Below, one piece after another: positions 31,083 to 40,083 of a DNA stretch of 64,000 nt. The stretch covers positions 992,001 through 1,056,000 of the forward strand of contig NZ_OZ060923.1 in NCBI RefSeq assembly GCF_964059965.1. Reading direction: 5' to 3'. Made by a program: the position numbers and the translations under genes. Origin of the DNA: Fukatsuia anoeciicola. Its GTDB lineage: Bacteria > Pseudomonadota > Gammaproteobacteria > Enterobacterales > Enterobacteriaceae. Under the pieces are notes generated by a model that was given only the letters and a program-made list of their open reading frames with translations, was not told the DNA's origin and made no database searches. How positions within the stretch are numbered: position 1 is the stretch's first letter; every line of letters starts with the position of its first letter.

Positions 31083-32216
31083 ATGACTGATGAAAAATAT
31101 ATGACAAGGGCTATAAAGTTAGCATTATTAGGAAGATTTACTACAGCACCAAACCCAAATGTAGGTTGTGTTATTGTGAATAAAGGAAAAATTATTGGTG
31201 AGGGGTATCATTTATACCCAGGAGAACCACATGCTGAAATTTATGCGCTACGTATGGCTGGTAAATTAGCGCAAGGGGCCACTGTTTATGTTACTTTAGA
31301 ACCTTGTTGTTACCACGGACAAACACCTCCATGTACTGATGCTTTAATTGCAGCAGGTGTTAAACGTGTAGTAGTTGCTATGAATGATCCTAACCCTAAG
31401 GTTTCAGGTCGGGGTAGGGTAATGTTAGTAAAAGCAGGAATATTAGTTGAATATGGTATTATGATGGCAAAAGCTGAAGAAATTAACCTAGGTTTTTTAA
31501 AGCGAATGCGTACTGGCTTACCTTATCTACAATTAAAAATAGCGGCATCATTAGATGGTTGTACTGCGACAGCATCAGGTGAAAGTAAATGGATTACCTC
31601 AAAACAAGCAAGACAAGATGTACAACATTTTCGCGCACAAAGTGCTGCTATTCTAAGTAGTAGTGAGACTGTATTAACAGATAACCCAGCACTTACAGTA
31701 CGTTGGTTAGAATTTGATATTGATATACAGACTAGCTACCCACATGATAGATCACGTCCATTACAAGGGCATATACGTCAACCCATCAGGATTATATTAG
31801 ATAGCCGTAATCGGCTACTACCTCAACACAAAGTAATTCAGCAAAGTGGATCTTGCTGGTTAGCTAGAATTAATATTGATAAACAAATTTGGCCTAAAAA
31901 CGTAGAACAACTTAGTTTACCTGCTTCTAAAAATGGTATCGATCTTCTCTCATTAATGATGATCTTAGCAAAACGTAAAATTAACTCTGTTTGGGTAGAA
32001 GCAGGTGCACAGCTTGCTGGCGCTTTATTGCAAGCAAGTTTAGTAGATGAGTTAATCCTTTATCTTGCACCTAAATTATTAGGTGATTATGCGCGTAGAT
32101 TATGTATCTTGCCAGGATTAAATAACCTAGTAGATGCCCCTCAATTTACCTTAATTGAAGTACGTCAGATTGGTTCAGATCTACGTTTACGTTTAAAGCC
32201 TATTCAAGAATCTTAA
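31083..32216 (+). CDS. ribD: Bifunctional riboflavin deaminase/reductase RibD
   Basis: Carries out two successive steps of riboflavin synthesis: deamination of the pyrimidine ring and NADPH reduction of the ribosyl side chain. The product is 377 residues (E. coli 367). The zinc deaminase site is HAE at residues 50-52 with the two cysteines of PCCYHGQTPPC near 75 and 84. The reductase domain starts near residue 146 (KIAASLDGCTATASGESKW) and ends with LVDELILYLAPKLLG. It leads the ribD-ribH-nusB-thiL-pgpA block; nrdR, which precedes it in E. coli, is missing. Riboflavin supply is a common reason to keep this gene in nutritional symbionts. Confidence 0.97.
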   Translation: MTDEKYMTRAIKLALLGRFTTAPNPNVGCVIVNKGKIIGEGYHLYPGEPHAEIYALRMAGKLAQGATVYVTLEPCCYHGQTPPCTDALIAAGVKRVVVAMNDPNPKVSGRGRVMLVKAGILVEYGIMMAKAEEINLGFLKRMRTGLPYLQLKIAASLDGCTATASGESKWITSKQARQDVQHFRAQSAAILSSSETVLTDNPALTVRWLEFDIDIQTSYPHDRSRPLQGHIRQPIRIILDSRNRLLPQHKVIQQSGSCWLARINIDKQIWPKNVEQLSLPASKNGIDLLSLMMILAKRKINSVWVEAGAQLAGALLQASLVDELILYLAPKLLGDYARRLCILPGLNNLVDAPQFTLIEVRQIGSDLRLRLKPIQES

Positions 32217-32321
32217 TATTAATAATTTATAAATGCATAATCGTAATTAATAAAAGAATATGATAGAATTTATTTTAGTTTAATCTAGAGATATTAGTCA
32301 ATATATCATTAAGGGGTTATT

Positions 32322-32801
32322 ATGAATATTATCGAAGGTATTGTAATTAATCAGAATGCTTGTATAGCAATTGCAATTGCACGTTTTAATGCTTTTATTA
32401 ATAATAGTTTACTAGAAGGTGCTATTAATGCTTTAAAACGTTTTGGCCAAGTACAGAAAAACAATATTACAGTAATTTGGGTACCCGGAGCTTATGAGTT
32501 ACCATTAACGATACAAGAATTAGCTAAAACTAAGCGTTACGATGCAATTATTGTGTTAGGCACTATTATTAGAGGAGATACGCCACATTTTGAATATATT
32601 ACTGGTGAATGTAGCTCTGGTTTGGCAAGAGTTGCTATGAATTATAGTATTCCAGTAGCTTTTGGTATATTAACAACAGAAAGTATTGAACAAGCTATTG
32701 AACGTGCTGGTACTAAAGCAGGAAACAAGGGGGCAGAAGCTGCTTTAGTTGCACTTGAAATGATTGATATCATTAAGACTATTAGAGCTGATAGTTACTA
32801 A
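32322..32801 (+). CDS. ribH: 6,7-dimethyl-8-ribityllumazine synthase
   Basis: Penultimate enzyme of riboflavin synthesis (RibE in E. coli naming), condensing the RibD product with dihydroxybutanone phosphate. It normally assembles as an icosahedral shell. The protein is 159 residues (E. coli 156). Key segments are ARFNAFINNSLLEGA, the VPGAYELP active-site strand, and GTIIRGDTPHFEYI with the catalytic His. An AAGGGG ribosome site precedes ATG 32322. A 105-base gap separates it from ribD; nusB follows after 11 bases. Confidence 0.97.
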   Translation: MNIIEGIVINQNACIAIAIARFNAFINNSLLEGAINALKRFGQVQKNNITVIWVPGAYELPLTIQELAKTKRYDAIIVLGTIIRGDTPHFEYITGECSSGLARVAMNYSIPVAFGILTTESIEQAIERAGTKAGNKGAEAALVALEMIDIIKTIRADSY

Positions 32802-32812
32802 AAGGGAAATAT

Positions 32813-33229
32813 GTGAAACCTATGGTTCGTCGTCGTGCTCGTGAGCGTATTGTCCAAGCAATTTATTCTTGGCAGTTATCTAAAAATGATATTACTGATA
32901 TTGAGTTACAATTTTTATTAGAACAGGATAGTAAAGACATTGACATAACGTATTTTCGGGAATTACTTTCTGGTATTGCTATGGATATAACTACATTAGA
33001 TAAACAGATAATACCTTATATTTCCCGTAGGATTGAAAATATAGATCAAATTGAAAAAGCCATTTTACGCCTTGCGATATTTGAACTTAGTAAACGTAGT
33101 GATATTCCTTATAAAGTAGTAATTAATGAAGCTATTGAATTAGCTAAAATCTTTGGTACCAAAGATAGTCATAAATTTATCAATGGGGTATTAGATAAAG
33201 CCGCTCTAGTTATCCGCAAACTAAAATAA
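32813..33229 (+). CDS. nusB: Transcription antitermination protein NusB
   Basis: Binds boxA RNA with NusE (ribosomal protein S10) and promotes rRNA antitermination. The product is 138 residues (E. coli 139). The arginine-rich start MKPMVRRRARER and the conserved YKVVINEAIELAKIFGTKDSHKFINGVLDK helix region are intact. Translation starts at GTG 32813 behind AAAGGGAAA. The overlapping ATG at 32811 runs straight into a TGA, so GTG is the real start. It is co-transcribed with ribH, as in E. coli. Confidence 0.97.
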   Translation: MKPMVRRRARERIVQAIYSWQLSKNDITDIELQFLLEQDSKDIDITYFRELLSGIAMDITTLDKQIIPYISRRIENIDQIEKAILRLAIFELSKRSDIPYKVVINEAIELAKIFGTKDSHKFINGVLDKAALVIRKLK

Positions 33230-33319
33230 TCTATTATTTAAATCTTCTGTGTTGCTATAACATAAAACTCATACTATGTTTTAGATTTTACAAAAGTTGT
33301 ATTTTCATGGAATTATATT

Positions 33320-34327
33320 ATGTCCTATGACGAATCTGACCTTATTATGCGTTATTTTAATCACTATAAAAAAAATCACCAAGGAGTGAAATTAGGCATT
33401 GGTGATGACTGTGCATTATTAATGTTACAAGAAAAACAATGGTTAGCTATTAGTACTGATACGCTAGTATCAGGTACTCACTTTTTACCTAATATCAATG
33501 CGGCAGATTTAGCTTATAAAGCACTAGCTGTAAATTTAAGTGATCTAGCAGCAATGGGGGCAGAGCCAATTTGGTTATCTTTAGCCTTAACGCTACCTGA
33601 AATAAATGAAACCTGGTTAAAAACATTCAGCGACAGTTTATTTAGACAACTTGACTATTATCATATGCAATTAATTGGTGGTGACACAACGTATGGCAAA
33701 TTAAGTCTAACATTAACTATTTATGGACAATTACCAGCAGGTAAAGCACTTACTCGAGCGGGAGCGAGTGTAGGAAATAGGATTTATGTTAGCGGTACTC
33801 TAGGTGATAGTGCGGCAGGTTTAGCGCTATTACAAAATAGATGGCCGGTTGATCAACGATCAATTAATGATAATAAAGATCGTAAATTATTAATTCAGCG
33901 TCATTTACGACCGCAACCTAGGATTTATTTAGGATTATTATTACGTAATTTTGCGAGTGCAGTTATTGATATCTCTGATGGATTAGTTACTGATCTGCAA
34001 CATATACTAAAAACAAGTAATTGTAGTGCATATATTGAATTAGATAAACTACCATATTCAGAAACATTAAAAAAATATATCAGCACCAAACAGGCAAGTT
34101 ATTGGGCATTAAACGGAGGAGAAGATTATGAACTTTGTTTTACTGTTCCAGAAATAAATTGTAGTTCTTTAGAAACATTACTTGACCAGGTTGCCGTGAC
34201 TTATACCTGTATTGGTCAGATTATTTCATCTAATGAAAATATTAAATTTTTTACAGCAGGAAGATGTATTCAACCATTACTGCAACCCTTTAAACACTTT
34301 ACTATGACTAAAGTTAATGAAAAATAA
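33320..34327 (+). CDS. thiL: Thiamine-monophosphate kinase
   Basis: Final step in making thiamine diphosphate, an ATP-dependent phosphorylation of thiamine monophosphate. The product is 335 residues (E. coli 325), a PurM-like fold. Seen are the metal/substrate strands GIGDDCALL, ISTDTLVSGTHF, LAVNLSDLAAMGA and LIGGDTT, and the C-terminal NGGEDYELCFTVPE. It follows nusB by 90 bases and overlaps pgpA by eleven. Keeping ThiL implies thiamine or its monophosphate is made or imported. Confidence 0.96.
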   Translation: MSYDESDLIMRYFNHYKKNHQGVKLGIGDDCALLMLQEKQWLAISTDTLVSGTHFLPNINAADLAYKALAVNLSDLAAMGAEPIWLSLALTLPEINETWLKTFSDSLFRQLDYYHMQLIGGDTTYGKLSLTLTIYGQLPAGKALTRAGASVGNRIYVSGTLGDSAAGLALLQNRWPVDQRSINDNKDRKLLIQRHLRPQPRIYLGLLLRNFASAVIDISDGLVTDLQHILKTSNCSAYIELDKLPYSETLKKYISTKQASYWALNGGEDYELCFTVPEINCSSLETLLDQVAVTYTCIGQIISSNENIKFFTAGRCIQPLLQPFKHFTMTKVNEK

Positions 34328-34796
34328 AGTTAAAAGTCATTTACAGCTTACTAATCCTTGGCATTTAATAGCAACTGGGTTTGGTAGTGGACTATTTCCT
34401 GTAGGACTAGGTACAGTAGGATCTCTAGTTGCTATTTTATTTTGGTTATTATTAATTTTATTACCGTGGCAATTTTATTTTTTATTTGTAATATTTAGTA
34501 TTAGTATTGGTATTTATCTTTGTCAGCGCACAGCTAAAGATACACAGATACATGATGATAGTAGAATTGTATGGGATGAATTTGTTGGGATATGGATTAC
34601 ATTTATAGCATTACCGATTAATAATTGGCAATGGGTCACTATTGGATTTGTTATTTTCCGTTTATTTGATATTTGGAAACCATGGCCAATCTGTTGGTGT
34701 GATCGTAATTTACAGGGAGGATTAGGTATTATGATTGATGATATCATTGCAGGATTATTTGCCGCTGCTATAATATACTTGTTTAGTCAGTATTAA
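34317..34796 (+). CDS. pgpA: Phosphatidylglycerophosphatase A
   Basis: Inner-membrane phosphatase completing phosphatidylglycerol synthesis. The product is 159 residues (E. coli 172), shortened at both ends. Recognisable are NPWHLIATGFGSGLFP, the acidic IVWDEFVGIWIT segment with membrane helices on both sides, and GGLGIMIDDIIAG with the second acidic pair. The usual PGT in the first loop (IVPGTMGSL in E. coli) reads GLGT, a change to note. The start ATG lies inside the thiL end (11-base overlap), implying coupled translation. Confidence 0.94.
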   Translation: MKNKVKSHLQLTNPWHLIATGFGSGLFPVGLGTVGSLVAILFWLLLILLPWQFYFLFVIFSISIGIYLCQRTAKDTQIHDDSRIVWDEFVGIWITFIALPINNWQWVTIGFVIFRLFDIWKPWPICWCDRNLQGGLGIMIDDIIAGLFAAAIIYLFSQY

Positions 34797-35418
34797 ATAT
34801 AGTATATAATTAACATGTAAATTATAGATTTATAATTAATATATAAATTATAGATTATAGATTATCCCTATATTTTTGCTAATAAAAAATTATTACAGTA
34901 TTTCTATAAATATCAAAAATTATTAATAAATAAGTTTCTAACTATATCCTAGGTTTATAACTTCTTTCTTTTATTTATATTTATTTATTTTATTATAATA
35001 ACTAAGATTGATACCTAATTAATGTTATTAACTTATACATTATTATCTTATCAGTATAATCTAAAAATATAGTTATAATAATCTATCTATCTATTAGTAC
35101 TATATAATTAGAAAATATTATTCATATTGCTATTAGCACCAATAAAAGATACATGTTGCTAGATGACTAAGTTTAATTATCTAGTTACTTGTTAATAATA
35201 TAAAAATAATAACATTACTATTTTATTTAGTATAAAATATAGCATATATTTACTAAAAATATAATGACATTATTTATTTAAAGCTTAAATATAATATAAT
35301 AGGATTAAAATTAAATTAGGATTACAATTAAATAGAGTAGGTTATTAACTATATTAATTTAATTAAAACTTAAATTAAATAGATTACTATTAAACATTAA
35401 TACTAACCAAAATATATT
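34797..35418. other. Intergenic stretch after pgpA, nothing recognised
   Basis: About 620 AT-rich bases. A short imperfect direct repeat (AAATTATAGATT units at 34816-34863) lies just after pgpA. No terminator, gene relic or dispersed repeat copy was found. Confidence 0.6.
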
Positions 35419-35495
35419 TGGTCGGCGAGAGAGGATTTGAACCTCCGACCCACTGGTCCCAAACCAGTTGCGCTACCAAGCTGCGCTACTCGCCG
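35419..35495 (-). tRNA. proM: tRNA-Pro (anticodon TGG)
   Basis: The reverse complement is a 77-nt cloverleaf with acceptor CGGCGAG, anticodon loop TTTGGGA (TGG), T-loop TTCAAAT and encoded CCA. It is the last gene of the Arg-His-Leu-Pro operon, equivalent to E. coli argX-hisR-leuT-proM. It can probably read all CCN codons, which would make the decayed proL near 48.4 kb dispensable. Confidence 0.96.
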
Positions 35496-35577
35496 ATTTA
35501 TTAATAAAAATTACCTTTACTCTATATTTTTATTATTTTAATATCAATATATCAATATATAAATGTATAAATAACAC

Positions 35578-35664
35578 GGTATAAAGAGAGGGAATTGAAC
35601 CCTCATGTTTATAAGAGCACTAACACCTGAAATTAGCGCGTTTACCAATTTTGCCACCATCACA
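35578..35664 (-). tRNA. leuT: tRNA-Leu (anticodon CAG), weakened acceptor stem, no encoded CCA
   Basis: The reverse complement aligns with E. coli leuT over 87 positions. The anticodon loop is TTCAGGT (CAG), and a long variable arm and a TTCAATT T-loop are present. The acceptor pairs GTGATGG with TCTTTAT: three Watson-Crick pairs, three G-U wobbles and one U-U mismatch. The 3' end is ACCG instead of ACCA, so the final A must be supplied by tRNA nucleotidyltransferase after trimming. Third gene of the four-tRNA operon. Confidence 0.85.
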
Positions 35665-35677
35665 TATCTTAAAAATT

Positions 35678-35753
35678 GGGGTGGCTAATGGGATTCGAAC
35701 CCACGACAACTGGAATCACAATCCAGGGCTCTACCAACTGAGCTATAGCCACC
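35678..35753 (-). tRNA. hisR: tRNA-His (anticodon GTG)
   Basis: The reverse complement matches E. coli hisR almost perfectly: GGTGGCTATAGCTCAGTTGG start, anticodon loop TTGTGAT (GTG), encoded CCA. The extra 5' G opposite C73, the identity element of tRNA-His, is present. Second gene of the Arg-His-Leu-Pro operon. Confidence 0.97.
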
Positions 35754-35817
35754 ATTATAAAAGTTAATATCTTTTAAGATATAATTCTATTTTCGTAGCT
35801 TTTATATATAAAACTAA

Positions 35818-35894
<77 letters not shown>

Positions 35895-35914
35895 CCAAAA
35901 AATTATTAATAATA

Positions 35915-35943
35915 ATACTACGATTTTAATATTAGTCTGTCTA
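35915..35943 (-). promoter_or_regulatory. Promoter of the Arg-His-Leu-Pro tRNA operon
   Basis: On the minus strand TAGACA is followed after 17 bases by TAGTAT. The predicted start lies about 14 bases before tRNA-Arg. No other good pair is near. Confidence 0.55.
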
Positions 35944-36264
35944 GTGATTTTTAAATTAGAATAATTTGTTTGTTTATCTTTTATTCATTTTATTATAACT
36001 TAATATAAAAAATATTTTCTATTACTAATTTATTAACTATACATAATACCCTTATAATCTATTTTAAATAAAATTACAAAAAACAGAAAAATAATACGCA
36101 TTATTAATTTATATAAAGCGTTTTAACTTAATCTAATTTATACTAGATAAAATTTTAGACCTAAAAACAAGCAGAAAAGCATTAAATACTAGCTCGATTT
36201 TTAATATTGTATTTTAAATATTTTATTATTTATAGAATACATATTACCTATAATAATAATCATT

Positions 36265-36668
36265 ATTTTATGAATTAGTGTATTCTAGTTACTAAAACGT
36301 AGATTATAGAATCTATACTAAATTTTATAGCAAAATTTAATATACCTTAATGCGTGATAGATACTTCCAATACTTCCACTCTAGATACTAAGTATTCTGT
36401 ATTAATAATTATTAAAATAGCTCTCTATACTAAGCAAGAATACCATTCTATCTATTTAGTAATAATTTTATTAAATGTTAAGTGATGTTAATTTATTTAA
36501 TTTATTATTCAGACTATTATTTCCTATACCAAAGTGTATTGTTGTTTATGTAGATTAGAACTTATTTTCTTTAATAACTAATACATGTTGACGAAATGTT
36601 AATGGATAAGTAATCTTGATATTATGTAAAAATAAATTATTTATATATTAAATGTTAAATTATAAGAT
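36265..36668 (+). repeat. Dispersed repeat R2, copy 1
   Basis: About 400 bases matching, in inverted orientation, the stretch at 51243-51652. Shared blocks include TAGTTACTAAAACG, ATCTATTTAGTAATAATTTT and AAAATAAATTATTTAT; overall identity by eye is roughly 80%. No coding frame survives. It abuts a 3' fragment of repeat R1. Probably a dead insertion sequence or a duplicated segment; identity unknown. Confidence 0.7.
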
Positions 36669-36955
36669 CTTTATCTTAGATTATTTAGGGATTTTTATAT
36701 ATACAAATACACTCTATAATTAAAATAATAACAAATATAGATTACTCATAATTTAGTAAAATTAATTTAAACTTAATATACTTAAAAAATAAAGAAAAAA
36801 TTTTTTAGCACCAAAAAAAACAAATACAATAATCATAAATTATTAATCTAGCATATATTAAATAAAAATATAATTTATATAATTAAATAATCTAAATTAT
36901 ATTAAGTTATTATTAAAATAGGTAATAATAATTTAAATTAAGATACAGTTTAATT
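36669..36955 (+). mobile_element. Dispersed repeat R1, 3' fragment (copy A)
   Basis: Matches the last ~290 bases of the R1 copies at 44068-44868 and 50299-51098. Shared blocks include ATATAGATTACT, TTAAAAAATAAA and AATTAAATAATCTAAA. The 5' part is missing; its place is taken by repeat R2. The rest of the gap to ychF (36956-37307) shows nothing. Confidence 0.65.
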
Positions 36956-37307
36956 TTCTATTAATCGTTTATTTTATCTTATAAGTTTATCTTTAATTTT
37001 TTAAAAATTTTAATTAAAATACTAACTATTTATCATTAAATTAACATGTTTTGACCATGTTAATTAACAAAACTATATTTTTTCTATATAGATTAAAAAT
37101 CTAGTTTAATATATAATAAAATTATTAATTTAAGAAAAAATTATAAAAATAATGAGATAGTCTATTTATTACATAATATATATTATAAAAAGAAGGAATA
37201 ACTATACTTATAAATTTTTCAAAAAATATAACATATGATGTAGTAGGTTTTCGTTTAAGAACTAGTTAGTATAAAATCAAAATATAAAGTATTTTAAATT
37301 TATAGAT

Positions 37308-38399
37308 TTATACATTAAATAAAAAATTTATTACATCACCATCTTTAACTACGTAATCTTTCCCTTCAGCACGTATTTTACCAGCTTCTTTTGCACCTTG
37401 CTCACCTTGATAATTAATAAAATCATCAAAAGTGATTATTTGAGCACGGATAAAACCTTTCTCAAAATCTGTATGAATTTTAGCAGCAGCTTGTGAAGCT
37501 GTTGCACCTAACGGAATCGTCCAAGCTCTTATTTCTTTAACTCCAACAGTAAAATAGGTTTGCAATTTTAATAAGTTATAACCTGCATTAATCATACGGT
37601 TCAAACCTGTTTCTTTTAAACCAAAACCTGCTATAAATTCTACTTGATCTTTATCTGCTAACTCGGCAATATCAGATTCTATTGCTGCACAGATAACAAC
37701 TACGTTTGCATTTTCTTGTTTTGCTATATAACGTACTTGCTCTAAATAAGGATTTTTTTCAAAACCATCTTCATCTACATTAGCAATATACATAATTGGT
37801 TTTAATGTTAAAAAATTTAGATGATAAATAGTATTTTTATCTTCTTTAGTTAACATCATGGTGCGTAACATCTTTGATTTTGCTAAATGTAATTGACATT
37901 TTTTTAATACTGTTAATTCAATTTGCGCATTTTTATTGTTTTTCTTATTTTTTTTTTCTATATGCAAAATAGCGCGTTCACAGATTTCTAGATCAGATAA
38001 CACTAACTCAGTGTTAATAATATCAATATCTTCAGCTGGATTAATTCTACCTGCTACATGAATAATATTTTCATTAGTAAAACACCTTACTACATGACCA
38101 ATAGCATCAGTTTTGCGAATATTAGTTAAAAATTTATTACCTAGACCTTCACCGCAGGAAGCTCCTTTTACTAAACCAGCTATATCAACAAATTCCATCG
38201 TAGTTGGTATGATGCGTTTAGGTTTCACAATTTTAGCAAGTTGTTCTAAACGTGGATCAGGTACTGGTACTATGCCAGTATTTGGTTCAATAGTACAAAA
38301 TAAAAAATTAGCTGCTTCAATACCTGCTTGTGTTAAAATATTAAATAATGTAGATTTACCCACGTTAGGTAATCCAATAATACTACATTTAAATCCCAT
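37308..38399 (-). CDS. ychF: Ribosome-associated ATPase YchF (OLA1 family)
   Basis: Obg-type P-loop protein that prefers ATP and associates with ribosomes. The 363-residue length equals E. coli YchF. The P-loop GLPNVGKST is at residues 9-17, switch II is DIAGLVKGAS, the NxxE-type specificity segment is NVDE near residue 202, and the C-terminal TGS-like domain ends in DGDVINFLFNV. An in-frame ten-A tract (T on the + strand, 37948-37957) encodes part of EKKNKK in the helical domain. Last of the lolB-ispE-prs-pth-ychF series. Confidence 0.97.
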   Translation of the reverse strand: MGFKCSIIGLPNVGKSTLFNILTQAGIEAANFLFCTIEPNTGIVPVPDPRLEQLAKIVKPKRIIPTTMEFVDIAGLVKGASCGEGLGNKFLTNIRKTDAIGHVVRCFTNENIIHVAGRINPAEDIDIINTELVLSDLEICERAILHIEKKNKKNNKNAQIELTVLKKCQLHLAKSKMLRTMMLTKEDKNTIYHLNFLTLKPIMYIANVDEDGFEKNPYLEQVRYIAKQENANVVVICAAIESDIAELADKDQVEFIAGFGLKETGLNRMINAGYNLLKLQTYFTVGVKEIRAWTIPLGATASQAAAKIHTDFEKGFIRAQIITFDDFINYQGEQGAKEAGKIRAEGKDYVVKDGDVINFLFNV

Positions 38400-38495
38400 A
38401 TTTTATATACCTTAAAATTTATCAAGATAGATTATTCTCTTAATATCTTGAATTAAATAGTTCTTTTAATTTAAAATAGAATTTTACATGATATT

Positions 38496-39104
38496 TCATT
38501 CGTTAACTTTAAATGAATGCAAACATTGAATTGCTCGATTTATGTTTTCTTCAAAATATAACTTAATACAATAAATAGCTACACTAATAACTTTATTAAT
38601 TCTCTCTTTTTCATTAATTAGTGGTTTCTCTAAAACAAATCGAAGCACTTTATTACGATCACCAGGATGACCAATACCGATACGTAAACGATAAAAATCA
38701 GCAATGTTACTCGTTAGTTTACTTTGAATATCTTTCAAACCATTATGCCTAATATTGCTACCACCAAATTTAAATCTTGCTATCCCAGGCAAGAAATCTA
38801 ATTCATCATGAGCAACTAAAATTTCTTCAGGTGTAATACTATAGAAATTAGCCATTGCAGCTACTGCTTTGCCACTTAAGTTCATAAAAGTAGTAGGTAT
38901 AAGTAATCGTATCTCACAGTTAGCAAGATTCATTCGAGCAGTGTATCCATGAAATTTATGTTCTTTCTGCAAAGAAATATGATATTGGTCTGCTAAGCGT
39001 TGTAAAAACCAGGCACCAACATTATGCCGTGTTTGTGAGTATTTAATGCCAGGATTTGCTAATCCAACAATTAATTTTATTTGTGTTGTCTTAATATTTA
39101 TCAT
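38496..39104 (-). CDS. pth: Peptidyl-tRNA hydrolase
   Basis: Releases peptides from prematurely dropped peptidyl-tRNA, an essential recycling step. The product is 202 residues (E. coli 194). Catalytic residues in VGLANPG (Asn), TRHNVG (His), FMNLSG (Asn) and AHDELD (Asp) are present. The glycine-rich loop GGGHGGHNGLKD of E. coli reads GGSNIRHNGLKD, an unusual change next to the conserved HNG. It starts 18 bases after prs; ychH and dauA, which separate them in E. coli, are gone. Confidence 0.96.
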   Translation of the reverse strand: MINIKTTQIKLIVGLANPGIKYSQTRHNVGAWFLQRLADQYHISLQKEHKFHGYTARMNLANCEIRLLIPTTFMNLSGKAVAAMANFYSITPEEILVAHDELDFLPGIARFKFGGSNIRHNGLKDIQSKLTSNIADFYRLRIGIGHPGDRNKVLRFVLEKPLINEKERINKVISVAIYCIKLYFEENINRAIQCLHSFKVNE

Positions 39105-39122
39105 GGATTATTATACTAATAT

Positions 39123-40073
39123 TTAATGTTCAAACATTGCAGAAATAGATTCTTCATTACTAATACGACGAATGGCTTCTGCGAGCATGTTTGATAATGT
39201 TAGTGTATATACTTTTTCTAGTGCGCTAATATCACGTGATAATGGAATGCTATCACAAACGATAATTTGATCGATAACAGAGTGTTTAATGTTATTAACA
39301 GCATTACCAGAGAAAACTGGATGACTTGCATAGGCTAATACACGTTTTGCTCCACTTTTTTTTAATGCTTCTGCTGCTTTACATAATGTACTTGCAGTAT
39401 CAATTATATCATCAATTAACACACAATCACGACCAGCAACATCACCAATAATATGCATAACCTCTAACTCGTTAGCACGAGAACGACGTTTATCAATAAT
39501 AGCCATGTCCGTATCTCTTAATAATTTAGCAATAGCACGGGCACGAACTACACCACCTATGTCTGGAGAAACAATAATAGGGTTATCCAGATTTTGTTGT
39601 CGCATATCTTCTAATAAAACCGGGCTCCCAAAGACATTGTCAACAGGAACATCAAAAAATCCTTGGATTTGTTCTGCGTGTAGATCTACTGTTAATATAC
39701 GGTCAACACCCACATTTAATAAAAAATCAGCAACTACTTTAGCAGTAATCGGTACTCGTGCAGATCTAACACGACGATCTTGACGAGAATAACCAAAATA
39801 AGGAATCACCGCAGTAATACGTCCTGCAGAAGCACGACGTAATGCATCAATCATAACTAGCAACTCCATCAAATTATCGTTAGTAGGTGCACAGGTAGAT
39901 TGAATAATAAAAATATCACCCCCACGTACATTCTCCTTTATTTCTACACTAATTTCACCATCACTAAAACGATCTACAGTTGAATTACCAAGATTGATAT
40001 ATAAACGATTAGCAATTTGTTTAGCTAACTGAGGAACAGAATTACCAGCAAAAAGCTTTACATTATCAGACAT
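39123..40073 (-). CDS. prs: Ribose-phosphate pyrophosphokinase
   Basis: Makes PRPP from ribose 5-phosphate and ATP for nucleotides, histidine, tryptophan and NAD. The product is 316 residues (E. coli 315) and ends in ISNEESISAMFEH as in E. coli. FSDGE, FGYSRQDRR and VDLHAEQIQGFF (active-site His) are intact. The ribose-phosphate loop DTGGT reads DTAST. The start is ATG 40073, preceded by GAGG. An upstream extension to 40181 would overlap ispE and is absent from homologues. Confidence 0.97.
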   Translation of the reverse strand: MSDNVKLFAGNSVPQLAKQIANRLYINLGNSTVDRFSDGEISVEIKENVRGGDIFIIQSTCAPTNDNLMELLVMIDALRRASAGRITAVIPYFGYSRQDRRVRSARVPITAKVVADFLLNVGVDRILTVDLHAEQIQGFFDVPVDNVFGSPVLLEDMRQQNLDNPIIVSPDIGGVVRARAIAKLLRDTDMAIIDKRRSRANELEVMHIIGDVAGRDCVLIDDIIDTASTLCKAAEALKKSGAKRVLAYASHPVFSGNAVNNIKHSVIDQIIVCDSIPLSRDISALEKVYTLTLSNMLAEAIRRISNEESISAMFEH

Positions 40074-40083
40074 TAATAAAACC

